Assembly: GCF_000430745.1 (NCBI RefSeq)
Contig: NZ_AUMP01000006.1
Location: 38,597 to 102,596, forward strand
Direction of reading: 5' to 3'
DNA length: 64,000 nucleotides
From: Fictibacillus gelatini DSM 15865
GTDB lineage: Bacteria > Bacillota > Bacilli > Bacillales > Fictibacillaceae
A model generated the notes under the pieces. It had not been told where the DNA came from. It saw only the letters and a program-made list of their open reading frames with translations, and searched no databases. The position numbers were made by a program, and so were the translations under genes. Shown here piece after piece: positions 25,815-33,706 of the stretch (positions within the stretch are counted from its first letter, which is position 1; each line of letters begins with the position of its first letter).

Positions 25815-26327
25815 ATTCACTCCCCTTCAAATTTTTAAGGTAGTTATCTAAAAAATTTTCATTTCTATTATTAAGGTACTTTTCAAGATATTTTTTTCCG
25901 GAATTCGTCTTTGGTTCTTGGCCTAAGTACTTATACTTCCATATCGTTTTTTGTTCGTGAGGAATTACGTTTGATAGATCTACATAATTGAAATCCACTT
26001 TGAATTTGCCAAATTTATCAAAAAATAAAGTGAGATTCGTCCATGGTTCCTGATCATTTATTTCAAATTCTTTCTGTAATTTGTGAAGGCTATCTAACAA
26101 CTGGTGCCATAATGTTTGATAATCTTCACTGTTTACATTTAATAGTTCTGGAATATATGACTATAAACTGGAGTCTTCTTACCTTCCGGGTAGTAATAAA
26201 AATAAGCTATCTGAGTTCCATCTACGACATCACCATAAAGAAAAACCTCATTCCATTCTTCTGGAATGGTTTTAACTACCAAATTAGCTATTTCATTATA
26301 GATGCCATCATTTTTTGCTTCATTCAT
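25795..26327 (-). pseudogene. YezG-family (DUF600) immunity gene with a frameshift
   Basis: The first 62 codons from ATG 26327 match the start of YezG-like proteins (NEIANLVVKTIPEEWNEVFLYGDV...YYYPEGKKTPVYSH). The frame then ends at 26139, while the family sequence continues in the next frame (PELLNVNSEDYQ...PWTNLTLFFDKFGKFKVDFNY...IWKYKYLG). A single-base loss near 26151-26154 explains it. The intact paralogue is immediately upstream at 26328-26840. Confidence 0.82.
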
Positions 26328-26840
26328 CTATTTTCCCCTAGCATTCTTTCTGTAATCGAGCCGCCTTACCTTTTGTATATGAGAGGAATTTTCAAAAATT
26401 TGTCTTGCTCGTTTTGTTTCAACTGATGGTTCAATCCCCAAATATTTATACTTCCAAATGATTTGTCTTTCGAAATCATCAACATCTGTTAAATCCTCGT
26501 AGTCATAATCGATTTTAAACTCCCCTGAAGATTCTAAGATAAAGGTTAAATTCGTCCAAACATCCTGTCCATTTTTTACAAACAGGTTCCATAGATCTTC
26601 AAAGCAATCATCGATTTTATACCTCAAATCATCTACATACTCTTCGTCAATATCAAATAAACCAGCAATATCAAGAACATTTATTGGTTTATCTTTTCCT
26701 TCCGGGAAATAAAAGAATCCTACTTTAGAAACATCTTCTTGGACTTCTGCATAAATATATACCTTATCCCACTTTTCCGGAATGATTTCATTCACTGTTA
26801 ATGCTATTTCCTGATATATTTTATGCAGTTCCGTATCCAT
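26328..26840 (-). CDS. YezG-family (DUF600) immunity protein
   Basis: The 170-residue protein matches YezG, the B. subtilis immunity protein for the LXG DNase YeeF: IYQEIALTVNEIIPEKWDKVYIYAEV, VGFFYFPEGKDKP, VWTNLTFILESSGEFKIDYDYEDL and IIWKYKYLGIEP. ATG 26840 is 9 bases after GGAGG; the longer frame has no ribosome site. Since the toxin in this locus is of another nuclease type, this gene probably protects against a toxin made by relatives. Confidence 0.82.
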   Translation of the reverse strand: MDTELHKIYQEIALTVNEIIPEKWDKVYIYAEVQEDVSKVGFFYFPEGKDKPINVLDIAGLFDIDEEYVDDLRYKIDDCFEDLWNLFVKNGQDVWTNLTFILESSGEFKIDYDYEDLTDVDDFERQIIWKYKYLGIEPSVETKRARQIFENSSHIQKVRRLDYRKNARGK

Positions 26841-26918
26841 ACTTAATAGCCTCCCGGTCTTTTCGGTAAAGAAAATAGCCTTGAAAGATAATACTTCCAA
26901 GGTAAATGTTCTGAAGTA

Positions 26919-26944
26919 GTAACCTACTGGCCACAGTAGGTTAC
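26919..26944 (-). other. Perfect 11-bp hairpin inside the immunity array
   Basis: GTAACCTACTG (26919-26929) pairs perfectly with CAGTAGGTTAC (26934-26944). No T-run follows on the minus strand, so it may be a weak terminator, an RNA-stability element or a processing site between the first immunity genes and the YezG pair. Confidence 0.5.
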
Positions 26945-26977
26945 TAAATTAATAACATCTTCATTTACATCCTTCAG

Positions 26978-27520
26978 TTATTCAATTGGTCCCAAAAATT
27001 GAATAATTAAATAAATATACTCAATTAGCTTCACCTTTTTTAAGTTCTCCACTTTTTCAACCCCGCCTAATCCAAGAAGAAGTACATAACCAAAGCATTC
27101 ATCAAATTTGGGTTTACCGTATTTCTCCACAGCGTCCGTATACGGATTCCAATCTAAATACTTTTCACAAAAAGAACGATCTTCAAAATCAGAAAAGAAA
27201 AATTCAAAACCCGCTGAAATTCCTTTGAATCTTCCTTTTCGATAGTTAATGAGCCTCAAATATCTATTTTCTTCCCAAGTTATAAGATCACCCATCCCTG
27301 TCGCAAAAATAGGGATAGAAACATTACCTCTGAAATAAGAGCCATACATTAAATCTTGAAAGCTTTCCGGGTTAATAAACTTCAAATAACCGTCAAGAAT
27401 ACTGCCAAAGCCTTTTTCTTCCCATACTTCTAATAATTCTTCCGGAACCTTCTCCCTATACTTCTCGATAAGGCTTTGCGGAGCTTTTTCTTCAAATTTA
27501 AAGTCATCAAAAATTTGCAA
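26978..27520 (-). CDS. GAD-like/DUF1851 immunity protein, copy 1
   Basis: The protein has the same domain plan as copy 2: QIFDDFKFEEKAPQSLIEKY at the start, KGFGSILDGYLKFINPESF, TGMGDLITWEENRYLRLINY, and KFDECFGYVLLLGLGGVEKV at the end. The TTG start at 27520 lacks a well-spaced ribosome site (AAAGGGA is about 16 bases away), so the start is unsure or translation is coupled. It follows the SUKH gene by 36 bases. Confidence 0.78.
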   Translation of the reverse strand: MQIFDDFKFEEKAPQSLIEKYREKVPEELLEVWEEKGFGSILDGYLKFINPESFQDLMYGSYFRGNVSIPIFATGMGDLITWEENRYLRLINYRKGRFKGISAGFEFFFSDFEDRSFCEKYLDWNPYTDAVEKYGKPKFDECFGYVLLLGLGGVEKVENLKKVKLIEYIYLIIQFLGPIE

Positions 27521-27556
27521 TCCATTATATATAAATCCCTTTTTTCGATTTAATAA

Positions 27557-28249
27557 TTATTCAAATCCAATGACAATCCATTCGTCTACCATGTCCCAAA
27601 AATTCACATTATATTGCGGTTGATCGTCAACGAACCATAATGTCGCATTGTCATTTTCACAGTTGTTGAAATCAATGGCGATATATCCGCCCATCCCACT
27701 ATTAAAGAAACCAAAAGTACTTGATAAATTTATGCCGAGCGGTTCTTCTAAATCCTCAATGATCCCCCATTCATCATTATCAAAGTACGTAACATTCTCT
27801 AACGCAACTAACCCCATTGCGCGGCTTGGAAAATAATAAAAACCATTATGCAAGTTTTCGTAAAAGTTCCTTATGGAGCTCGGAATTTTACCCCAATTTT
27901 TATTTAAGTCCGGATGATTTATATTTTTGGTAGGAATTCCGCCTTCAAAATAATCAATGCCATCTTCAACCTTTACACTATATAAAATTGCAAAATTACC
28001 ATTATCAATAATTAATTCAACATCACGAAGATTTTCAGATAAATATGAAATGGTATTCCGCAATTCATCCCCACTTATACTCTTCCAGAGTTCCACTACT
28101 TGTTTTAATTTTTTTGTTTGGTCCTTTTCCTTTAGAACATCTATCCAATATGTAGGGATAGTGTCTATTTCAAGATTGACTAATTCTTCCTGAGGAATAA
28201 GTTTAACGTTCTTGCGATATTGATTCAAAAAAGTTAATTTATCCACCAT
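27557..28249 (-). CDS. SUKH-family immunity protein, probable partner of the LXG toxin
   Basis: The 230-residue product has the SMI1/KNR4 (SUKH) pattern in its C-terminal two thirds: IPSSIRNFYENLHNGFYYFPSRAMGL, ENVTYFDNDEWGIIEDLE, MGGYIAIDFNNC and WDMVDEWIVIGFE. It overlaps the toxin's 3' end by 11 bases, the typical place of the cognate immunity gene, so it most likely binds and blocks this toxin in the producing cell. GAGGGG lies 9 bases before the ATG. Confidence 0.85.
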   Translation of the reverse strand: MVDKLTFLNQYRKNVKLIPQEELVNLEIDTIPTYWIDVLKEKDQTKKLKQVVELWKSISGDELRNTISYLSENLRDVELIIDNGNFAILYSVKVEDGIDYFEGGIPTKNINHPDLNKNWGKIPSSIRNFYENLHNGFYYFPSRAMGLVALENVTYFDNDEWGIIEDLEEPLGINLSSTFGFFNSGMGGYIAIDFNNCENDNATLWFVDDQPQYNVNFWDMVDEWIVIGFE

Positions 28250-30215
28250 TATTTGATTCCCCTCTATTTAACATGTTTAACTTATCTATTAACCTTTGAA
28301 GCTCACTTTCTAATCGCTTCTCTTCTGCCATCATTTTTTCTCGAAACTCAGAAGATACAGGAATGCCCTCTTTTTTGTACATTGTCCATTCGGAATAAGA
28401 CTTTGCTCCCTTTGACTTATTGGCGGCTTCACTTAAACCAACAAAATTATCGGGATGATTTAATACTTCAATTTTTTGTTTCTCGGTTAATGTATCGAAT
28501 CCTTCCATTTTAGTGATTTTATCCATGGAAACTATGTGATCAGCTTGTAAAGTTCCTTCTATTTTTTTACCCGGTAAAGCCGGATCAGGTGTTCCAATAA
28601 TATTATCAATATTTTGATTAACTTGCCTTTGGATCTTCCTTGATGGTGTCTTTGCTCTTAACTTACGATATTCTTTATCCGAAATCCTTCTTTCACCATA
28701 TCTTGGCCCCTCTGATACTTTGGATATATCGTTAGAACCAGCGCTACTACCCCCACCTCTAACCTCAGCAACCCGCTTATTCGCAAAGTTTTGCTTCACT
28801 TCGCTTAAGGTTCGTTGGTCGAGGCTGAAGTGACGGATGGTTCCGATTGGTGTTGCGAGAACTTCTGAATGGATTCCGACGGGTATTTTGATTTGGCCGA
28901 CTTTTCTTCTTAATTCTTGCATGATTCGCTGGGCTTCGGCCACTTTTTGGCTTGTGTAGGCATGGCTGTATGGAAAATTTTTCGCATGTAGTTTATCCGC
29001 GTAATGGCTCATTCCGCCGAGGGCACCCATCGTCAGCGCCTGCAGGAAGCTGTTTTCGCGCTGCTCCTTCGTCAGTTGGTTGCCGAACATGTCTTTTCCT
29101 GTGGCGGCTTCAGTCATACCGTTGGCGGCGATAAATCCGTAGATTCCTTTTTCCGTCATCTTGAGAGCATCGAGCGTCTTTGTGGCCTTGTATGCATCAA
29201 GCGCGTGGCTTGCGGCATTGATTCCCCTTGCTGTCTTGTAAATGGCGCTTCCGCCTTTTAGCGCCCGGCCTGCCCAGCCGATGACTGGAATGAACCCGGC
29301 GGCAGCCATGGCTCCGGCTGCAACCCGTTCTGCCGCTGACAGCTTTCTTCCGGTGACCGGGTCGATGCCTTCCGCTGCTCTCTTCGCATCATAATACCCG
29401 GTAATCTCCCCCGTAAAAGTGCAAACCGTATCCCATGCTTTTTCATACCACGGGCGGTTCTTCCGTTCCTCCTCGAGCTTCTTCAGCCTTCTTACCTCAG
29501 CCTGTTCTTCTTTGAAGTCAAGATACGCTTTCGTATTTTTTTGCACATCGTCTTTTAATTGATAGACTTTGCTGTTATGGTAAGCATTGAGGCTAAAGTG
29601 GATAGGAGAAATTTCCCCGTCCTTTTTTGTCGCTTCGATTAACGCGCTGTAAAGCCCGAGTACCATATTTTCCGTTGGCTCTGAAAGGGCGTATTCCTCT
29701 TTTAAATCATGGTCGAACTGGTTAACCTTTTCAATTGTGTCTTTCCGTTCTTTATTCGCTTTGTTTATATGCTCTGCAAAAGGCTCCCTTGAAAATACGT
29801 CCAAAGATATAATATCGCTAATGTCATTGAAGATTTTCTTTAATTCTTCCTGCTGGTGATAGACAAGGTCATTTGATGTTTGATAGGCACGCTTTAACTC
29901 ATTTTCCAAAAAAGGAAGGTGGACGACCGTTCCATCAGCAAGGTTGACGTCCTCCGTTGAAGCTTTAATTCCGTTGAAAAAAGCTATCTGTTGTTTCGTC
30001 AGGTCAATCCATTCGTCAACGACATCAATTTGCGCCCTATAAAAGTCTTTGATCGCATCAGCGCCTTTTCCTTTAAAATCATCGCCTAAATCAACTACGG
30101 CTTGAAATGCTTTTTTTAAATCGTTCAACTGTTCCTGGAAAGTTTTATAGTGCTTTGCCCGTTCTTCCATTGCCGCAACGAGCGTCTTCGCTTCATATAC
30201 TTTACTATTCGCCAT
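28239..30215 (-). CDS. LXG-domain polymorphic toxin with HNH-like nuclease tip
   Basis: The 658-residue protein has an N-terminal LXG domain (about 1-230) for type VII secretion, a pre-toxin region with the TG motif around 250-390 (EAATGKDMFGNQLTKEQRENS), a linker, and a C-terminal nuclease domain. The tip carries LQADHIVSM (His560) and NHPDNFVGLSEAANKSKG (Asn586-Asn590), as in the YobL/YxiD group of Bacillus toxins. The tip and the following immunity genes are visibly more AT-rich than the first two thirds, a sign of tip exchange. Two partner genes lie upstream and the immunity gene overlaps its end. No secretion machinery genes are in the window. Confidence 0.92.
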   Translation of the reverse strand: MANSKVYEAKTLVAAMEERAKHYKTFQEQLNDLKKAFQAVVDLGDDFKGKGADAIKDFYRAQIDVVDEWIDLTKQQIAFFNGIKASTEDVNLADGTVVHLPFLENELKRAYQTSNDLVYHQQEELKKIFNDISDIISLDVFSREPFAEHINKANKERKDTIEKVNQFDHDLKEEYALSEPTENMVLGLYSALIEATKKDGEISPIHFSLNAYHNSKVYQLKDDVQKNTKAYLDFKEEQAEVRRLKKLEEERKNRPWYEKAWDTVCTFTGEITGYYDAKRAAEGIDPVTGRKLSAAERVAAGAMAAAGFIPVIGWAGRALKGGSAIYKTARGINAASHALDAYKATKTLDALKMTEKGIYGFIAANGMTEAATGKDMFGNQLTKEQRENSFLQALTMGALGGMSHYADKLHAKNFPYSHAYTSQKVAEAQRIMQELRRKVGQIKIPVGIHSEVLATPIGTIRHFSLDQRTLSEVKQNFANKRVAEVRGGGSSAGSNDISKVSEGPRYGERRISDKEYRKLRAKTPSRKIQRQVNQNIDNIIGTPDPALPGKKIEGTLQADHIVSMDKITKMEGFDTLTEKQKIEVLNHPDNFVGLSEAANKSKGAKSYSEWTMYKKEGIPVSSEFREKMMAEEKRLESELQRLIDKLNMLNRGESNNGG

Positions 30216-30238
30216 GTGTCTCTAATTCCCTTTCTCTT

Positions 30239-30502
30239 TTAGTTTCGAACGACCGCCTCATCCTGCTTTTTCAGTAAGTCCACATTGGCACGCGTATCCT
30301 CAACATTTTTTAGAACGACCTTTTTATACTCCGACACATTTTTATGAAGGTGGCCTTCTCGTTCCTTCCACTTTGTTGTAAATCCGAGTTCGTTGATTCC
30401 GAGCAAATCAGAAGGCGGCTCTGGAAGAGTGAGGGCGTCAAGCGCTTTTTGCACGCCGTTGAGTTTTTGCATGACGACATCGTATTTTAATTTAACTTCC
30501 AT
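30239..30502 (-). CDS. YwqI-like DUF5344 partner of the LXG toxin
   Basis: This 87-residue helical protein resembles YwqI of the B. subtilis ywqHIJK locus. Such small helical proteins bind the LXG domain and assist targeting to the type VII system. ATG 30502 is used: AGGTGG lies before it, and the stop of the preceding gene overlaps it as TAATG. Four extra residues in the longer frame lack support. Confidence 0.82.
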   Translation of the reverse strand: MEVKLKYDVVMQKLNGVQKALDALTLPEPPSDLLGINELGFTTKWKEREGHLHKNVSEYKKVVLKNVEDTRANVDLLKKQDEAVVRN

Positions 30503-30930
30503 TAAAATAACCACCTTTTTAAGTCATTGATTTTGTTGCCGAGTTCTTCAAGCGCGTGTTCTCCTTTTTCCGCCAACACGTCCGCTTCATGCGCTGCTTT
30601 CTTCGCCATGTTCAGGAGCCCTCGCTCAGCCTCCAGTTCTTTAATTTTCCATTCAATGCTACTTTTGTAGTCATCGTAGTCATCATGACAAACTTTTTCC
30701 ATGTCTTTATAGGCGTCATTGCGGAAATCGTGGAAACTGTCCGCTCGTTTTCCCATCCAGCCGTTGCCTAAATCTGGTCTCAAAATCCGTTTAATCTCCA
30801 CAAGGCTGGAATTTTGCTCTCGATCAATTTTTCTTTTCGCTTCTTCAAGCCTGGAGATTTTTTCATCCACATCGGCCGACTTTCTCGAAATGGACGCATG
30901 AATGTCCCCAAGCATATCTGATAAACCCAT
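30502..30930 (-). CDS. YwqH-like DUF5082 partner of the LXG toxin
   Basis: The 142-residue protein is mostly coiled helix (SADVDEKISRLEEAKRKIDREQ) with a WMGKRADSFHDFRNDAY motif like the WxG turn of WXG100-type proteins. It matches YwqH, first gene of the ywqHIJK-type LXG operons. It overlaps the next gene by one base and begins the operon. GGAGG lies before the ATG. Confidence 0.85.
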   Translation of the reverse strand: MGLSDMLGDIHASISRKSADVDEKISRLEEAKRKIDREQNSSLVEIKRILRPDLGNGWMGKRADSFHDFRNDAYKDMEKVCHDDYDDYKSSIEWKIKELEAERGLLNMAKKAAHEADVLAEKGEHALEELGNKINDLKRWLF

Positions 30931-30980
30931 TCCTATACCTCCAAAACGCGAATCGTATACTACTAGTTCCGTTTTTTCCC

Positions 30981-30989
30981 ATTATAGCA
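30981..30989 (-). promoter_or_regulatory. Extended -10 promoter of the LXG operon
   Basis: On the minus strand TGC-TATAAT (extended -10) lies about 50 bases before the first partner gene; the -35 region is poor, as is common for extended -10 promoters. Nothing else stands out in 30931-31122. Confidence 0.5.
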
Positions 30990-31122
30990 AAGTCGCCTCC
31001 AGCATGGACTCTTACTAAATAAAATGATTCTTTCTTCCTATAACGAGGCAAGCGCATAGTAAATTCTTCCTACTCAATTGTTTCATTTTTAATATGAAAC
31101 TTTTTTACTACAAATAAAAAAA

Positions 31123-31146
31123 CCTGCACGCCACTAAATGTGCAGG
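31123..31146 (-). terminator. Terminator of the propeller-like gene
   Basis: CCTGCAC (31123-31129) pairs with GTGCAGG (31140-31146), and on the minus strand a run of seven T follows. It lies just after the stop at 31155. Confidence 0.85.
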
Positions 31147-31154
31147 ATGTATGA

Positions 31155-32054
31155 TTAAAGGATTTTTTGTTGATCGCTAATTTTCTCCTTTTTGACGATT
31201 TTCCGATTGGCATGGTCCCAAATATACAATGTTTGGCTGTCTTGTTGAAGAAGCGAGAGTGAGCGGCTTGTGCATTTTACAATTTGGGAATGAGGAATAT
31301 AATGCTGCTTTTGCTCCCCTGTTTTTATATTGAGATAAACAATTCGTTCGCTTTTCCCTTTTGCAAGATCGAGCTCATAAATAAGGATTTCGTCTCCAAT
31401 GTGATACAAGCTCCTAGGAGAGATTTCAAGCGGATATTCTTGAATAACCGTTCCTTTTTCATTCAACACAACAATTTTTTTCGGATCGCCGTTTAAGATA
31501 GGTGATGCGGAAATATACACTTTATCGTCAATGCAAAGAATATCTGTCGGGGTAAAGCTTCTTCCTAAATTAATCCGTTTTTTCTTGCCGTTTTGAATCT
31601 GATATAAAACGGCTTGATCTTCTCCAACGATATAGCAGGAAATATAAATAGTCTCCCCGTGCTTTTCAACATCCCATAAATAACCATTTACTTTCCATTC
31701 TTTCAAAAGCTCCGGTTCCTCTTTTGAGAAAATAAGAACCGACCCTTTCGAACCATCCCCTTCACAGGCGACGGCAACACAATCGGGAAATTCATAAAAA
31801 TTAGGTTGCCCTTTTGATCTCCAGGACTTTAGTACTCCATTTTTCTGTTCAAAAACATAAATCGTGAATTGCTTATTCTCCTCTTCCTTCGCGTACCAAT
31901 AGTTGTTATGGCAATCCACGAGAAGCTCCGAATGCAATACTTTTTCCAACTCTTCATCTGTTGGAATCATTCCGGCTAGTTCAGGATCAATTGAGTCATA
32001 AAGCGAGCCTTTCTTCTGATCAACACGTGATGATGGCATGTACATTTGGGTCAT
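31155..32054 (-). CDS. Unknown beta-propeller-like cytoplasmic protein
   Basis: I do not recognise a named family. The 299-residue protein has no signal peptide and shows five or six repeating strand-rich blocks (for example LLVDCHNNYWYAKEE, DCVAVACEGDGSKGSVLIFS, DILCIDDKVYISAS, SLYHIGDEILIYELD), which suggests a beta-propeller. ATG 32054 follows GGAGGAG; the longer frame has no ribosome site. It is divergent from the RRNPP receptor and shares its control region, so it is a candidate target of that receptor. Confidence 0.7.
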   Translation of the reverse strand: MTQMYMPSSRVDQKKGSLYDSIDPELAGMIPTDEELEKVLHSELLVDCHNNYWYAKEEENKQFTIYVFEQKNGVLKSWRSKGQPNFYEFPDCVAVACEGDGSKGSVLIFSKEEPELLKEWKVNGYLWDVEKHGETIYISCYIVGEDQAVLYQIQNGKKKRINLGRSFTPTDILCIDDKVYISASPILNGDPKKIVVLNEKGTVIQEYPLEISPRSLYHIGDEILIYELDLAKGKSERIVYLNIKTGEQKQHYIPHSQIVKCTSRSLSLLQQDSQTLYIWDHANRKIVKKEKISDQQKIL

Positions 32055-32200
32055 TATGCTCTCCTCCTTGTTTTGTTCCGCCGGGTTTGCCGTACGTTCT
32101 CGGCTTTCAGTGGAATTTTTTATAAAAAAATAGTACAATCCCAACAAAAATTTCTTGTTTTCTGTTATATTTATTTTATCAGATAATTTAGGACTTCGTA

Positions 32201-32261
32201 TTGGGAAAAGTAGTAGAAAATACCCTCAATAAACGGGTGGTTTCCATGACAATTTTCCCAA
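32201..32261. promoter_or_regulatory. Nested inverted repeats in the receptor control region
   Basis: TTGGGAAAA (32201-32209) and TTTTCCCAA (32253-32261) are perfect 9-bp inverted arms; inside them ACCC (32222-32225) and GGGT (32235-32238) form a second pair. The region lies between the divergent gene at 32054 and the receptor start at 32280. It could be an operator for the receptor or an RNA stem in the leader. Confidence 0.5.
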
Positions 32262-32279
32262 CTCTAAAGGGGTGATTTT

Positions 32280-33527
32280 TTGGTCGGCCAACGAATAAGA
32301 TATTATAGAAAGGTCAAAGGCCTAACCCTTGAAGAATTGTCTCAAGGAATTTGCTCCGTCTCTTATTTAAGTAAAATCGAAAAAGCCGGCGCCAAATCTA
32401 GTGATGAAGTGATTATCCAGCTTTGCGAACGTTTAGGCATCTCGCCGGAAGAAGCAGACAACAAAGAAATCCTCGACATGCTGAATGAGTGGAATATGAT
32501 GATGGTTGATCGGAAATTTGACCAGGCTAAACAATTTTTGAAAAATGTCGAGGAAAAAATGGAGGGAATAACGAATCCGGAACTTCTTCTACGTTTTGAC
32601 TTGTTTTATTTGCGGTATTTATTATCCGAGGAAGATCTAGAAAGCTGTAAAAACGTTATAAAAAAAATTGAAATGTTGAAGGATATATTAACCGATGAGC
32701 TCAAATTTTACTACTTCCTCATCCTTGGACAATACAATTATTATATTGAAGATTTTAAGGCATCTTTAGATCTCTATTTAAAGGCAGAAGAACTATTAAA
32801 GTCTCTACAGCTTCCAAACGTAGAAGTAGCCGTACTGTATTACTATATTGCTCTAACTTACAGTAGGTTAACATATATAATGGATGTTCTGAATTATACG
32901 TATAAAGCTTTAGATATCTTTGATAAAGAATATAATTATTCACGATCAGCTGATTGCCATGTTCTTTTAGGAATCGGTAACAGAAGAATTCATAATTACA
33001 GTCAAGCTGAATATCACTATAAACAAGCACTAAAAGTAGCGGAATCTTTTAAGGATGAATTTCTTTGTGGTGTTATTTACCATAACCTTGGTTATATTTT
33101 TTCTTGCTTAAATGATTCAAAGAAAGCAATAGAGAACTATAAAACAAGTTTAGTTTATAAAGAAAATCAACCTAATAAAACCAAGTATCGAACCTATTAT
33201 TTAATTGCAAATGAGTTATGGAAAATTGGTGATAAAAAACAAGCTTTAGAATGGTTAAGTAAGATAAAAAACGATATAAAGAACGCTGATAGTGAGCTTT
33301 ATTATTTATATAAAGTTCTGGAGTATCAAATCAACGATACTAAAGGAATTAAGTTTGAAAACTTATTAAGTAAAAAATCTATCCCTTATTTTGAAAAAAT
33401 GAACTTTTGGCAATATATGGCCGAACATTCTGAGATTTTAGCAAATTATTACTATGAAATTTCTCAATATAAAAAAGCAAGTTATTATTATAGATTAGCA
33501 AATGAAGTAAGGAAAAAACTAATTTGA
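32280..33527 (+). CDS. RRNPP-class quorum-sensing receptor (HTH plus TPR)
   Basis: The 415-residue protein has an N-terminal XRE-type helix-turn-helix (GQRIRYYRKVKGLTLEELSQGICSVSYLSKIEK, residues about 3-36) followed by TPR-like helical repeats to the end, including NYSQAEYHYKQALKVAESF and NDSKKAIENYKTSLVYK. This plan and length are those of NprR/PlcR-type receptors, which bind an imported signal peptide and then change DNA binding. TTG 32280 is the start, 7 bases after GGGG. A gene for a small secreted pro-peptide follows by 24 bases, as in known pairs. Targets and peptide specificity are unknown. Confidence 0.88.
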   Translation: MVGQRIRYYRKVKGLTLEELSQGICSVSYLSKIEKAGAKSSDEVIIQLCERLGISPEEADNKEILDMLNEWNMMMVDRKFDQAKQFLKNVEEKMEGITNPELLLRFDLFYLRYLLSEEDLESCKNVIKKIEMLKDILTDELKFYYFLILGQYNYYIEDFKASLDLYLKAEELLKSLQLPNVEVAVLYYYIALTYSRLTYIMDVLNYTYKALDIFDKEYNYSRSADCHVLLGIGNRRIHNYSQAEYHYKQALKVAESFKDEFLCGVIYHNLGYIFSCLNDSKKAIENYKTSLVYKENQPNKTKYRTYYLIANELWKIGDKKQALEWLSKIKNDIKNADSELYYLYKVLEYQINDTKGIKFENLLSKKSIPYFEKMNFWQYMAEHSEILANYYYEISQYKKASYYYRLANEVRKKLI

Positions 33528-33551
33528 TCAATTAGAAAGGGGTGATTCAAA

Positions 33552-33671
33552 ATGAAAAAAACTTTTATAGTCTTATTGCTGGTGCTAGGTGTTGCTATAG
33601 CATCTGCTCCGAGCTTCAACGGTGCCATTGAACAAACCGGAAGAACAACATCTTCACCACTAACTCTATAA
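33552..33671 (+). CDS. Pro-peptide of the RRNPP signalling system
   Basis: This 39-residue ORF has a classical signal sequence (MKKTFIVLLLVLGVAIASA, with cleavage likely after ASA) and a short exported tail ending TGRTTSSPLTL. The mature signal is probably the last 5 to 8 residues, for example within TTSSPLTL, by analogy with NprX, PapR and Phr peptides. GAAAGGGGTGA lies before the ATG. It is in the same transcription unit as the receptor and a terminator begins at its stop codon. Re-import would need an Opp-type permease that is not in this window. Confidence 0.82.
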   Translation: MKKTFIVLLLVLGVAIASAPSFNGAIEQTGRTTSSPLTL

Positions 33672-33701
33672 ATAAAGAGCTCTAATAAAGAGCTCTTTAT
33701 T
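33671..33701 (+). terminator. Terminator of the receptor/peptide operon
   Basis: A 12-bp perfect stem AATAAAGAGCTC (33671-33682) with GAGCTCTTTATT (33690-33701) starts at the peptide stop codon and runs into TATTTCTT. It can also act in the other direction for the transpeptidase gene. Confidence 0.8.
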
Positions 33702-33706
33702 ATTTC

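Noticed and set aside
23432-30930. Prophage or integrative element carrying the toxin locus
   Set aside because: No integrase, phage genes or flanking direct repeats are visible; the pattern fits tip exchange by homologous recombination.
30863-31057. Minus-strand ORF upstream of the YwqH-like gene
   Set aside because: It overlaps the promoter and the start of the real gene in another frame and has no ribosome site.
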